Shown here: piece after piece, positions 1-9,597 of the stretch
Position numbering within the stretch: position 1 is the stretch's first letter
Layout of the letters: each line of letters begins with the position of its first letter
NCBI RefSeq assembly: GCF_019048865.1
Contig: NZ_CP077604.1
Location: 3,162,001 to 3,226,000 of the forward strand
DNA: 64,000 bases
Direction: 5' to 3'
DNA from: Aquihabitans sp. G128
GTDB lineage: Bacteria; Actinomycetota; Acidimicrobiia; Acidimicrobiales; Iamiaceae
Notes under the pieces: model-generated
The model's input: the letters and a program-made list of their open reading frames with translations, nothing else
Database searches by the model: none
Told to the model about the DNA's origin: nothing
Translations under genes and position numbers: made by a program

Positions 1-96
1 GTGGAGCAGGCCGTACGCATCGTGGTCGCCCGCACGGGTGCGGCGGATGAGCGCGACGTCGGAGTCGTCGGCGTAGTCGAGGTCGGAGATGGCCAA
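1..96 (-). CDS. ECF-type RNA polymerase sigma factor, N-terminal fragment
   Basis: The minus strand, running off the left edge, reads about 30 residues that include DSDVALIRRTRAGDHDAYG. This is the usual opening of region 2 of ECF sigma-70 factors (acidic start, ALIRRxRAGDxxA). Such factors bind core RNA polymerase and direct it to a small stress or surface regulon. The start is uncertain: the only initiator-like codons in frame upstream are TTG at 94-96 and CTG at 100-102, and I chose TTG. The rest of region 2, region 4 and any anti-sigma gene lie outside the window. Confidence 0.6.
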   Translation of the reverse strand, partial: MAISDLDYADDSDVALIRRTRAGDHDAYGLLH

Positions 97-262
97 GGCC
101 AGGTACCAGGTCTTCGTGGGCGGGATGGAGACCGACGGTGGAGCTGGGGCGGGCCGGTCGAGGGTCGAGCCTAGGGCCCTCGGCACCTCTCGGGCAGGTT
201 CAGCGCAGCCGAGATGGGCCGACGCACCCCCGCAGCGCGCCGAGGCCGCGGGGACGCCAGGC

Positions 263-1177
263 TCAGCCGCCGAGCAGCGCCGTCGACGGCACCCACGGCC
301 CGGCGGGCACGGTCGTCCGATCGAAGCGGCGAGCGAGCTCGATGGGACGGCCGTCGCCCGGGTCCAGGCCGAGGCTGGCGGCGAGCAGCTCCCGCACGGC
401 GTCAGCTGTCCGACCGACGGCCGCCTGGTCAGCCAGGGTCACGGCACCGTCGCGCTTGGCCAGCCGTCGGCCGTCCGGAGCCAGCACCAGCGGCAGGTGG
501 GCGTAGGCGACGGCCGGCAGCCCGAGCAGGTCCGCCAGGTGGCGCTGGCGAGGGGCCGAGGACGCCAGGTCGTCGCCCCGCACCACCTGCTCCACCCCCT
601 GCGCGGCGTCGTCGACCACGACGGCGAGGTTGTACGCCGGCACGCCGTCGTTGCGTCGCAGCACGACGTCGTCGACCGCCGCGGTGATCGTCCCGAGGAG
701 GTCGTCGGCCACGGTCGCGCTGGCCACCTGGGCGCGGAGCCGCAAGGCCGGCGGTCGGCCGGTGGCGGCCCGCTCGGCGCGCCCGGCGGCATCGAGGTCG
801 CGGCACGTCCCCGGGTAGGCGCCTTCGGGCACCGGACCGACGTGGGGCGCCGACGCCGCCTCCTGGATCTCCCGCCGGGTGCACCAGCAGGGATAGGTGA
901 GCCCGGCGGCGTCGAGCTGGGCGATGGCCGCCTCGTAGCGGTCGAACCGGTCGCTCTGGCGCACCACCTCGCCGTCCCAGTCCAGGCCGAGGGCGGCCAG
1001 GTCGGCCAGCTGCGACGCCTCGTGGGCGGGGCTCGACTGCACCCGGTCGAGGTCCTCCATGCGCACGAGGAACCGGCTGCCGCTCGACCGGGCGAAGAGC
1101 CAGGCGGCCAGCGCGGTGCGCAGGTTGCCCAGGTGCAGGTCGCCGGTGGGGCTGGGTGCGAAGCGGCCGGTCGGCAT
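263..1177 (-). CDS. gluQ: Glutamyl-Q tRNA(Asp) synthetase
   Basis: Predicted to activate glutamate and attach it to the queuosine base of tRNA-Asp in the cytoplasm. The protein is 304 aa, the length of GluQRS and much shorter than a full GltX, because the anticodon-binding domain is absent. It opens with MPTGRFAPSPTGDLHLGN, which carries the class I HIGH-type signature (HLGN). A zinc site CWC...Y..GTC lies near residues 95-120 and a KMSKS-type LAKRDGA near 235. I chose ATG 1175-1177 because family members begin immediately before GRFAPSPTG; an in-frame ATG 12 bases upstream is possible. It is divergent from the MFS gene, and the pairing has no obvious functional meaning. Confidence 0.9.
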   Translation of the reverse strand: MPTGRFAPSPTGDLHLGNLRTALAAWLFARSSGSRFLVRMEDLDRVQSSPAHEASQLADLAALGLDWDGEVVRQSDRFDRYEAAIAQLDAAGLTYPCWCTRREIQEAASAPHVGPVPEGAYPGTCRDLDAAGRAERAATGRPPALRLRAQVASATVADDLLGTITAAVDDVVLRRNDGVPAYNLAVVVDDAAQGVEQVVRGDDLASSAPRQRHLADLLGLPAVAYAHLPLVLAPDGRRLAKRDGAVTLADQAAVGRTADAVRELLAASLGLDPGDGRPIELARRFDRTTVPAGPWVPSTALLGG

Positions 1178-1261
1178 GGCAGAGAGCATGCCGCCTCCGG
1201 CCGAGGCGGGGCGCGGGCCCGACCTCGCCGACGACCCGGCCCGCGACGACCGGGACCGCCG

Positions 1262-1267
1262 TACCCT
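1262..1267 (+). promoter_or_regulatory. -10 box of a leaderless promoter (MFS gene)
   Basis: TACCCT is followed by 6 bases and then GTG 1274. With the usual 6-8 bases from -10 to +1, transcription would begin at or next to the start codon, which supports the GTG start. Confidence 0.55.
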
Positions 1268-1273
1268 GGGCGG

Positions 1274-2825
1274 GTGACGGAAGCGCCCGAGGTCGAACCG
1301 CTGCGATTCGGGACCGCAGCCGGTCGCTGGGCGCTCATCGGCACGGTGCTGGGCTCGGGCATGACCATGCTCGACGGCACGGTGGTCAACATCGCCCTCC
1401 CCCGCCTCGGCGAAGACCTCCACGCCGACTTCGCCGGCCTGCAGTGGGTGGTCAACGGCTACACGCTGGCGCTGGCGTCGCTGATCCTGCTCGGCGGCTC
1501 GCTGGGCGACCGCCTGGGCCGGCGCCGCATCTTCACCATCGGCGTCGTGTGGTTCACGGTCGCCTCGCTGGCGTGCGCGCTGGCCCCCACCATCGGCGTG
1601 CTGGTGGCCGCCCGCGTGCTGCAGGGCATCGGCGGGGCGCTGCTGGTGCCGGGCAGCCTGGCCATGCTGCAGGCCTCCTTCCACCCGGACGACCGGGCCC
1701 GAGCCATCGGTGCCTGGTCGGGCCTGGGCGGCATCACCACCGCGGTCGGCCCCTTCCTCGGCGGTTGGCTGGTGGGGGCGGCGTCGTGGCGCTGGATCTT
1801 CCTGCTGAACGTGCCGCTCGGTGCGGTGGTGCTCTACGTGGTGATCGTCCACCTGCCCGAGACCAGGGACCCCACCATCGAGGGACGGCTCGACCTCTTG
1901 GGCGCCGTGCTCGGCGCCGCCGGGCTGGCCGCCGTCACCTACGGGTTCATCGAGCGGAGCTTCCCGGTGGGTGGCGTCGGCGCCGCGCTGTCCGTGGCTT
2001 TCCTGGTGGCCGAGGCGCGCGAGGCGCACCCGATGCTGAGCCTCTCGGTGTTCCGGTCCCGCCAGTTCAGCGCCGCCAACGGCGTCACCTTCGTGCTCTA
2101 CGGCGGCCTGGGCATGGCCCTGTTCCTCGTGGGGATCGTCCTCCAGGAGACCATGGCGTACTCGCCGCTCGAGGCGGGCACGGCCACCCTGCCCATCACC
2201 TTCGTCATGCTGGCCTTCTCGGCCCGGGCCGGCGGCCTGGCGCGCCGCATCGGCCCCCGCATCCCCATGACGGTCGGCCCGCTCGTGATGGGCGCCGGCC
2301 TCGTCCTCATGACCCGCATCGAGCCCGGCCGCAGCTACCAGGCGAGCGTGCTCCCGGCGCTGCTCGTGTTCTCCGGCGGCCTGGCGCTCACGGTCGCCCC
2401 GCTCACCGCCACCGCGCTGGCAGCGGCCGATGCCCGCCACGCCGGGCTGGCATCCGGGGTGAACAACGCCGTCGCCCGCACCGGCCAGCTGCTGGCGGTG
2501 GCCCTCATCCCGATCCTGGCCGGGTTCGCCGCCGGCGAGGCCGTGCCCCCCCGGCGAGCTGCTCGCCGGCTTCCACCGCGTGGTGCTCTACGCCGCAGCG
2601 GCGGTGGTCCTCGCCGGCTGCCTGTCATGGGCCTTCATCCGGGCCGACGTCCTGGAGGCGCCGGTCGCCGAGCCCGGCGCCGTGGGCGGCCCCAGCGAGG
2701 GGAGCGCCCCGACGAGCGCCGACGGGGAGCCCTGCGGCGCGGGGCCGGGCAAGCCCACCTACCACTGCGGAGCCACCGCACCGCCGCTCGCCCCCGACGA
2801 GACCCCCGCCGCCCTCGCCGACTGA
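1274..2825 (+). CDS. MFS drug exporter, DHA2/EmrB-QacA type, frameshifted
   Basis: A proton-driven multidrug efflux permease of the inner membrane, about 516 aa if repaired, with the multi-span layout of the DHA2 group. Diagnostic motifs are LDGTVVNIALP in the first span, GGSLGDRLGRRR (motif A) and VGPFLGGWLVGAASWRWIF (motif C region). The reading frame starts at GTG 1274. It breaks in a run of seven C at 2546-2552: removing one C joins ...FAAGEAVPP to GELLAGFHRVVLYAA and restores a frame ending at TGA 2823-2825. The last membrane span and a hydrophilic tail lie after the break. Either the consensus has one C too many, or the gene is inactivated or slips in this tract. Confidence 0.8.
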
Positions 2826-2834
2826 ACCGGTGGC

Positions 2835-3137
2835 TCAGCCCAGGGCCCGCACACCGGCGGTGACCGCGGCGCCCAGCAGGATGACCACCGGGAACGGGGC
2901 CCGACGCCAGGCCGCCACGATGGCCGCTCCCACGCCGGCGGCGCGGGCGTCGAGCACCCAGCGATCGTCGGTGGTGAGCGTCTGCACCGCGACGAGCGCC
3001 GGGAGCAGCGCCGCGGGGAGCAGCGCCACGCAGCGAGCCACCGGCGCCGGGAGCTCGCGCCCACCCAGCACCAAGACGCCCAGGGCCTTGAGGGCGTAGG
3101 CGCCGGCGGCCAGGACGAAGATGGCCAGCCAGCTCAT
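2835..3137 (-). CDS. azlD: AzlD-family branched-chain amino acid transport subunit
   Basis: A 100-aa integral membrane protein with three to four hydrophobic segments, starting MSWLAIFVLAAGAYALKALG and containing PAPVARCVALLPAALLPAL, typical of AzlD. In this family the small AzlD subunit pairs with AzlC to export branched-chain amino acids or related compounds. Its ATG overlaps the stop of azlC by four bases (ATGA), which indicates translational coupling. The 3' end is 9 bases from the end of the convergent MFS gene. Substrate is inferred from family membership only. Confidence 0.85.
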   Translation of the reverse strand: MSWLAIFVLAAGAYALKALGVLVLGGRELPAPVARCVALLPAALLPALVAVQTLTTDDRWVLDARAAGVGAAIVAAWRRAPFPVVILLGAAVTAGVRALG

Positions 3138-3868
3138 GCCGAGGCCGCCCGCTGGCCATCGGCGGGCGCGGTGCCGGGGTGGCGCAGGCCGAGCAGCACC
3201 GCCAGGGCCGCGGCGAGCACCGGCACGCCCACCGGCGCGACCGGCACCAGCACCAGGGCCAGCGCCACGCCGGCAGCGGCCACCACCCGGCCCTCGAACT
3301 TGGCCAGGTGCGGGACCACCAGGGCCACGAACCCGGCCGGGAAGGCGGCATCGAGCCCGTAGGTCTCGGGGTTGCCGATGGCGTCGCCACCCAGGGCGCC
3401 GAGCAAGGTCCCCAGGTTCCAGAACACGAACACCGATGCCCCGGCCAACCAGAAGCCCCGCCGTCGGTCCGCCGGCGTGCGCTGGGCCGAGGCCATGGCC
3501 GTCGACTCGTCGATCACCAGCTGCGCGCCCAGCAGGCGGGTGGGCAGCCGCCCCCGGATCACGTCCGACATGGCCAGCCCGTACGCCGCGTTGCGCGCCG
3601 CCAGCAGCAGCGCGCTGCCCAGCGCAGCGGCGGTCGAGCCGCCGGAACCGATCACGCCGACCACCGCGAACTGCGACGCGCCCGTGAAGACCAGCAGGGA
3701 CATGGCGCAGGCCTGGGCCGCCGTCAGCCCGCTGGCCACCGCCAGCACGCCGAAGGAGATCCCGAACAGGCCGACCGCCAACCCGAGCACGAGGCTGCCG
3801 ACCAGGGGGTCGGGAGGCGGGCCGACGGGAGCACCATCGACCGGCGGAGGAGGGGTGGCATCCGGCAT
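3134..3868 (-). CDS. azlC: AzlC-family branched-chain amino acid exporter
   Basis: A 244-aa membrane protein with AzlC hallmarks: GISFGVLAVASGLTAAQACA, SLLVFTGASQFAVVGVIG and the basic LPTRLLGAQLVIDES loop. AzlC with AzlD forms a permease that exports branched-chain amino acids. I chose ATG 3866-3868, which gives a short Pro-rich lead (MPDATPPPPVDG) before the first span; an alternative ATG about 50 bases upstream would add residues with no family match. It lies divergent from livH across about 90 bases, so import and export functions sit back to back and could share control. Confidence 0.85.
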   Translation of the reverse strand: MPDATPPPPVDGAPVGPPPDPLVGSLVLGLAVGLFGISFGVLAVASGLTAAQACAMSLLVFTGASQFAVVGVIGSGGSTAAALGSALLLAARNAAYGLAMSDVIRGRLPTRLLGAQLVIDESTAMASAQRTPADRRRGFWLAGASVFVFWNLGTLLGALGGDAIGNPETYGLDAAFPAGFVALVVPHLAKFEGRVVAAAGVALALVLVPVAPVGVPVLAAALAVLLGLRHPGTAPADGQRAASA

Positions 3869-3940
3869 CGGAACCGGGACCGTACCGGCGGCACCGCCCA
3901 CGCATCCGAGGATCGGACACATCGGACCTGGGACGATCAC

Positions 3941-3946
3941 TAGGGT
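3941..3946 (+). promoter_or_regulatory. -10 box of the liv operon
   Basis: TAGGGT lies 10 bases upstream of ATG 3957, leaving a leader of only a few bases. No Shine-Dalgarno sequence is visible before this ATG. Confidence 0.45.
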
Positions 3947-3956
3947 CACCCGCCAC

Positions 3957-5333
3957 ATGGACCTCGCTCGCTCCTTGCGCAACCCCCGGGTGCTGTTGCT
4001 CCTGCTGGCGCTGGGCGTGCTGTGGCCGGGCACGGCGGCCGGAGCCCAGACCCCCACCACCAAGCCGGCGGCCGACGGCGTCACCGCCGCCGACGAGGCC
4101 AAGTGCAAGTTCACCAAGCAGGAGGCCATAGAGGCCAACGGCGGCCCGCTGGGGCCGTCGATCTGGGGCCGGCTGTGCCAGGTGATCGACGGCAAGGCCA
4201 CCTTCGCCAAGGGAGCCACCATCACCGTCAGCCAGGGCGGCAAGGAGATCGCCGACGACACCACGGGGGCGGACGGCGTGTTCGTGGTCACCATCCCCGG
4301 CAACGGCACCTACCAGGTGGCGCTCGACCCCAAGACGCTGCCCAAGGGCTTCTCGCTCACCGACGAGGACCGCGCCGTGCTCAGCAACGTCCAGGTCAAC
4401 CTGGGCGACCAGCAGTCCACCTTCCGCCTCGGCGAGGACGACCGCGGCCAGCGGGACCTCTCCGACTACGCCACCACCGTCGCCAAGGGCGTCCGCCTCG
4501 GCCTGATCCTGGCGGTGGCAGCCGTCGGGCTCTCCCTGGTCTACGGCGTCACCGGCCTCACCAACTTCGCCCACGCCGAGCTGGTCACCTGGGGCGCCAT
4601 CGCCACCTACCTGGCCAACTCCGCGGGCGTGCCGTTCTGGCTGGCCGTCCCCATCGGGATGGTCGCCGGCGCCGTGGCCGGCCTGGCCAACGACCGGGCG
4701 ATCTGGGCCCCGCTCCGGAAGCGGCGCATGGCGCTGCTCTCGATGATGGTCGTCTCGATCGGCCTCAGCACCGCGGTGCGCAACCTCTTCCAGGTGGCCT
4801 ACGGCCCCGCCGGCAAGCGGTACACCGCCGCGAGCGGCCAGCTCGAGCGCTCCTACGGGCCCTTCCGGCTCACCCCCAACGACGTGATCATCATGGTGAT
4901 CTGCGTGGCGGTGCTGATCGGGATGACCGTCCTGCTGCGCTCCACCCGGCTGGGCACCGCCATCCGGGCGGTGGCCGACAACGCCGATCTGGCCGCCTCC
5001 TCCGGCATCGCCGTCGACCGCATCATCACCACCGTGTGGGTGATCTGCGGCGCCCTCGCCGCCCTCGGCGGCACGCTCTACGGGCTCACGATCAACGTGA
5101 AGTTCGACATGGGCTTCGTCCTGCTGCTGTCGATGTTCGCCGCCATCGTCCTGGGTGGCCTGGGCAACGCCTACGGCGCGGTGCTCGGGGCCCTGGTGAT
5201 CGGCGTGGTGCAGGAGACCAGCGGCCTGTTCATCGACACCGCCTACAAGTTCGTGGTGGCCCTGCTGGTGCTGATCCTGGTGCTGCTGGTCCGGCCCCAA
5301 GGCATCCTCGGACAACGGGAGCGCTTCGGATGA
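3957..5333 (+). CDS. livH: Branched-chain-type ABC permease LivH with extracytoplasmic N-terminal domain
   Basis: The inner-membrane permease of a HAAT-type ABC importer. The permease part (about residue 170 to 458) carries the LivH pattern GVTGLTNFAHAEL, the coupling region TAIRAVADNADLAASSGI, and an ending LVRPQGILGQRERFG. Unusually, about 140 residues precede it: a signal-like hydrophobic segment (10-30) ending AAGAQT, then a soluble region with beta-rich sequence such as GADGVFVVTIPGNGTYQVAL that resembles a carboxypeptidase-regulatory or Ig-like fold, with two Cys (50, 74). Ordinary LivH is about 290-310 aa. It overlaps livM by four bases (ATGA) and heads a four-gene operon. The fold of the extension is inference. 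Confidence 0.9.
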   Translation: MDLARSLRNPRVLLLLLALGVLWPGTAAGAQTPTTKPAADGVTAADEAKCKFTKQEAIEANGGPLGPSIWGRLCQVIDGKATFAKGATITVSQGGKEIADDTTGADGVFVVTIPGNGTYQVALDPKTLPKGFSLTDEDRAVLSNVQVNLGDQQSTFRLGEDDRGQRDLSDYATTVAKGVRLGLILAVAAVGLSLVYGVTGLTNFAHAELVTWGAIATYLANSAGVPFWLAVPIGMVAGAVAGLANDRAIWAPLRKRRMALLSMMVVSIGLSTAVRNLFQVAYGPAGKRYTAASGQLERSYGPFRLTPNDVIIMVICVAVLIGMTVLLRSTRLGTAIRAVADNADLAASSGIAVDRIITTVWVICGALAALGGTLYGLTINVKFDMGFVLLLSMFAAIVLGGLGNAYGAVLGALVIGVVQETSGLFIDTAYKFVVALLVLILVLLVRPQGILGQRERFG

Positions 5334-6307
5334 GTTGGCTGAGCATCCTCGCCCTGGCCCTGCAGACCGCCATCGGGTTCCAGGGAGCGTCCTACGCCCT
5401 GGCCGCCGCCGGCCTCAACCTGCACTTCGGGTACACCGGCCTGTCGAACTTCGGCCACGTCGGGTTCCTGCTGGTCGGTGCCTACGGCATGGCCATCTCC
5501 GCCGATCAGGGCTGGTCCATCTGGGTCGGCTTCGGCGTCGGCATCGCCGCCTCGGTGGTCTTGGGGCTGCTGCTCGGCATCCCCACGCTCCGCTTGCGCG
5601 GCGACTACCTCGCCATCGTCACCATCGCCAGCGCCGAGATCCTGCGCCTGGTGGCCAACGCCCGCCCCAGCGAACCGCTCACCGGCGGCTCGCGCGGGAT
5701 CGGCAGCCTCACCAGCCGACTGGGCTTCTTCGACCCGAGCTTCATCCCCGAGGGCACCTACGGCGTCGGCAAGTCGTTCGTGTTCACCGACCGCCAGCTG
5801 TGGGCGATGTTGGTGTGCTGGGGGCTGGTCCTGGTGGTCACGCTCCTGCTCCGGGGGCTGGTGCGCAGCCCGTGGGGCCGGGTCCTGCGGGCCATCCGGG
5901 AGGACGAGGACGCGGCTCGGGCCCTGGGCAAGAACGTGGTCGTGTTCAAGCTGCAGTCGTTCGTGCTGGGCGGGGCCATCGGCGCCCTGGCCGGTGCGCT
6001 CATCGTGCTCAACGCCGGCAGCGTCAGCCCCACCCGCTGGATCGCCCCGTTCACCTTCGCCCTCTACACGGTGGTCATCCTGGGTGGCGCGGGCACGGTG
6101 TGGGGCCCGATCGTCGGCGCCGTCGTCTACTGGTTCGTGCTCGACCTGGCCGACGGCGTGCTCAACAACCTCTGGTTCGACGTCAGCGACACCAGCGCCG
6201 GCGCCATCCGCCTGGCCATCATGGGCGTCGGCCTCATGGCGCTGATGGTCTTCCGACCTCAGGGCATCCTGGGCTCGAAGAAGGAGATGCTCGCCAGTGG
6301 CCGCTGA
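5330..6307 (+). CDS. livM: Branched-chain-type ABC permease LivM
   Basis: The second membrane subunit of the importer, 325 aa. It has the LivM/LivH core GYTGLSNFGHVGFLLVGAYG, the substrate-pathway segment GIPTLRLRGDYLAIVTIA, the coupling helix SPWGRVLRAIREDEDAARALGK, and the family's C-terminal FRPQGILGSKKE. It starts at ATG 5330 overlapping the livH stop and itself overlaps the first 11 bases of livG, so LivH, LivM and LivG are likely translated in coupled fashion to give balanced subunits. Length and motifs are normal for LivM, with no extension like that of LivH. Confidence 0.92.
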   Translation: MSWLSILALALQTAIGFQGASYALAAAGLNLHFGYTGLSNFGHVGFLLVGAYGMAISADQGWSIWVGFGVGIAASVVLGLLLGIPTLRLRGDYLAIVTIASAEILRLVANARPSEPLTGGSRGIGSLTSRLGFFDPSFIPEGTYGVGKSFVFTDRQLWAMLVCWGLVLVVTLLLRGLVRSPWGRVLRAIREDEDAARALGKNVVVFKLQSFVLGGAIGALAGALIVLNAGSVSPTRWIAPFTFALYTVVILGGAGTVWGPIVGAVVYWFVLDLADGVLNNLWFDVSDTSAGAIRLAIMGVGLMALMVFRPQGILGSKKEMLASGR

Positions 6308-7153
6308 GCTCCGCACCGACGCCATGGCCGCCCTCGACCTCGTCGAGGCCACCGTCGGCGTGGCCAAGCCGGACTCCATCCTGGTGGCCGACGACGTCAC
6401 CCGTCGCTACGGGGGGCTCACCGCGGTGGAGGTCGACCACCTCGAGGTGCCCCGGGGCGTCATCACCGCCCTGATCGGGCCCAACGGCGCCGGCAAGACC
6501 ACCTTCTTCAACCTGCTGTGCGGCTTCGACCGGGCGGACACCGGCAGCTGGAGCTTCGACGGCCAGCGCGCCGACGGGGCCAAGGCCCACGTGCTGGCCC
6601 AGCGCGGCATGGTCCGCACCTTCCAGCTCACCAAGACCCTGGGCCGCATGACCGTGCTCGACAACATGCTGCTGGCCGGGCGCCCCCAGGGCGGCGAGCA
6701 CCTCCTGCGGGCGCTGTGGCGGGGCTCCTGGCGCCAGCAGGAGGCCGACCACGTCACCAAGGCCTACGACCTGTTGGCTCGGTTCAAGCTCGACAAGCTC
6801 ACCGACGAGTACGCCGCCGGCCTCTCCGGCGGGCAGCGCAAGCTGCTGGAGATGGCCCGGGCCCTCATGACCGACCCCTCGCTGGTCATGCTCGACGAGC
6901 CCATGGCCGGCGTGAACCCGGCGCTCACCCAGAGCCTCCTGGGCCACGTCACCGCCCTCCGCGACGAGGGCATGTCGATCCTGTTCGTGGAGCACGACAT
7001 GGACGTGATCATGACGATCAGCGACTGGGTGGTGTGCATGGCCGGGGGCCGCATCATCGCCGAGGGGCGCCCCGCGGACATCGCCGGCAACGCCGCGGTC
7101 ATCGAGGCCTACCTGGGCATCGACCACGGCGCCTCCACCACCGGGACGATCTC

Positions 7154-7157
<4 letters not shown>
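6297..7157 (+). CDS. livG: Branched-chain-type ABC transporter ATPase LivG
   Basis: A cytoplasmic ATPase subunit, 286 aa. Walker A GPNGAGKTT lies at 61-69, the signature LSGGQ at 176-180, and Walker B LVMLDEP at about 196-202 followed by MAGVNP, which is diagnostic of LivG. The switch His is in FVEHDMDV. The start is GTG 6297, inside the end of livM. About 25 residues precede the usual LivG beginning (LVADDVTRRYGG). It pairs with LivF to power LivHM, and its stop overlaps the livF start (GTGA). Confidence 0.93.
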
Positions 7158-8008
<851 letters not shown>

Positions 8009-8022
8009 GGCCGGACGCGGGA

Positions 8023-8048
8023 GGGGCGGGGCCTCGCGGCCCCGCCCC
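8023..8048. terminator. Bidirectional terminator between livF and the binding protein
   Basis: An 11-bp perfect stem (GGGGCGGGGCC / GGCCCCGCCCC) with a TCGC loop lies between two convergent genes. It has no strong U tract on either side, as is usual in very GC-rich actinobacteria. Confidence 0.65.
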
Positions 8049-8081
8049 CCTCACGGCTCGTCGAGCGGTGGAACGGGTCGG

Positions 8082-9470
8082 CTAGGAGCCGACCACCACC
8101 TGCTCGTCGGTCTTGTAGGTCCCGTCGTCACCGTAGGTGTAGACGTCGTAGGAGCCGGCGGACGGCTCACCCACCGCGGTGAAGTCGAGGGCGCCAGAGG
8201 CGCCTTCGTAGTTGATGTCCTTGCCGTCGGCCAGCAGGTCCTTGCACTCCTTGTAGGTGCTGCACTTGGTGGCGTCGGCCGACTCACCCTTGGAGACGTT
8301 GGTCATCTCCTTGGCGATGTCGAACGGTGCGTCGGACTTGGCCTTCTCCGCCGCCAGGGCGAAGAGGATGACGCAGTCGAAGGACTGGGCCGAGTAGATC
8401 GGCGACTTGACCTCGGGAGCGAAGGCGGCGAAGCCCTTGGGGAAGAAGGCCGCGCCGTTCTCCGGAGCGGCCGAGGCCGCGGTGCCCCGGATGCCGGCGG
8501 TGATGTCCTTCTTGGAGGCGTCGACGGCCTCGTACAGGGTGTTCGACTGCATGCCGTCGGTGACGTACACGGTCACCTTGGACAGGTCGACGCCCTGCTT
8601 GAGCATCTCGGCGACGACCTTGCCGCCGTCCTCCGGGTAGCCGATGAGCACCACGGCGTCGGGCTCGCTGCCGACGACCTTCTCGACCTCGGAGTCGATG
8701 CCGGTGCCGGTCTCGTCGTAGGTCACGTCGGCCACGACCTTGGCGCCGCTGTCGGTGAGCGCCGGGTCGAGGAAGCGGACGAAGCCGGTGCCGTAGTCGG
8801 TGTTCTGGGCGATGATGGCCACGTTCTGGTTGCCGTCATCGGTCACGACCTTGGCCAGGGCCTGCGCCTGCAGGTTGTCCGGGGGCGGGGTGCGGAAGTA
8901 CAGGCCCTTGTCGTCGGCCTGGGAGAGGTCGCTGCCGGTGTTCGACGGCGAGCACTCCGCGGTGCCGCTGGACACCACGCTGTCGAGGATGGCCTTGGTG
9001 GTGCCGGACGGGGCCGCACCGACGAGGGCGTCGATGCCGTCGTTGTTGACCAGGCTCTCGGCGTTGGTGAGCGCCAGGGCGTCGTCGCCGCCGCCGCCGT
9101 CGTCCTTGACCTCGAGGGTGACGTCCTTGCCGAGCACGCCGCCGGCCTTGTTGATCTCCTCGACGGCGTACTTGGCGCCGGAGATCATGGGCGGGCCGAG
9201 CTGGGCCAGGTTGCCGGACTGGGGCAGCACGGCGCCGAGCTGCAGGGTGCCGTCACCCTCCTTGCGCCCACCGTTGTCGGCCGGGTCGACCCCGGCGGCG
9301 GTGGTGGTGGTCGCCTCGTCCCCAGTTGTGGTGGTGGCGTCGCCCTTGGCCGTCGTGGTGGTCTTGTCGGACGCACCGTCGCTCTTGCTGTCGCTGCCGC
9401 AGGCGGCGAGTAGCAGCGCCGCGCTGATCGCGACGGCTCCGAGCCGCGCGCTCTTGCTCGTGGTTCGCAT
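8082..9470 (-). CDS. Branched-chain amino acid-type ABC substrate-binding lipoprotein
   Basis: A periplasmic-side solute receptor for a HAAT-type importer, 462 aa. The signal peptide ends in a lipobox LLLAACGS, so the mature protein starts at a lipidated Cys about residue 24. A Thr-rich tether (TTTTAKGDATTTTGDEATTTT) precedes the Peripla_BP_6 fold, recognised by LGAVLPQSGNLAQLGPPM, INKAGGVLGKDVTLEVKDDG and NVAIIAQNTDYGTGF. It lies tail to tail with livHMGF and is almost certainly its receptor, though on a separate promoter. The ligand could be leucine-type amino acids, amides or urea. A GGGAG ribosome site precedes ATG 9468-9470. Confidence 0.9.
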   Translation of the reverse strand: MRTTSKSARLGAVAISAALLLAACGSDSKSDGASDKTTTTAKGDATTTTGDEATTTTAAGVDPADNGGRKEGDGTLQLGAVLPQSGNLAQLGPPMISGAKYAVEEINKAGGVLGKDVTLEVKDDGGGGDDALALTNAESLVNNDGIDALVGAAPSGTTKAILDSVVSSGTAECSPSNTGSDLSQADDKGLYFRTPPPDNLQAQALAKVVTDDGNQNVAIIAQNTDYGTGFVRFLDPALTDSGAKVVADVTYDETGTGIDSEVEKVVGSEPDAVVLIGYPEDGGKVVAEMLKQGVDLSKVTVYVTDGMQSNTLYEAVDASKKDITAGIRGTAASAAPENGAAFFPKGFAAFAPEVKSPIYSAQSFDCVILFALAAEKAKSDAPFDIAKEMTNVSKGESADATKCSTYKECKDLLADGKDINYEGASGALDFTAVGEPSAGSYDVYTYGDDGTYKTDEQVVVGS

Positions 9471-9515
9471 GGATCTCCCTGTTGTTCTGCTGTGTCGAAG
9501 GTTCGCTTTGGGCGA

Positions 9516-9521
9516 AATGTA
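9516..9521 (-). promoter_or_regulatory. Putative -10 box of the binding-protein gene
   Basis: On the minus strand TACATT lies about 45 bases before ATG 9470 in a locally AT-richer stretch. Unlike many neighbours this mRNA would have a leader, and the leader carries a good GGGAG Shine-Dalgarno. Confidence 0.4.
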
Positions 9522-9583
9522 GGCTTTTCCCTGGTGCGGTGCCGACGAAGCGTGCGCTCGACGGCGACGGGCCCCGATGTCGG

Positions 9584-9589
9584 TACCGT
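9584..9589 (+). promoter_or_regulatory. -10 box of a leaderless promoter (HNH gene)
   Basis: TACCGT is followed by 8 bases and then ATG 9598. It selects 9598 over the upstream in-frame ATG 9577, which would lie before the transcription start. Confidence 0.5.
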
Positions 9590-9597
9590 CCCTGGCC

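Noticed and set aside
2835..5315. A long minus-strand frame that would extend AzlD upstream into livH
   Set aside because: Only the last 100 codons match AzlD; the coupled ATGA junction with azlC gives the real start.
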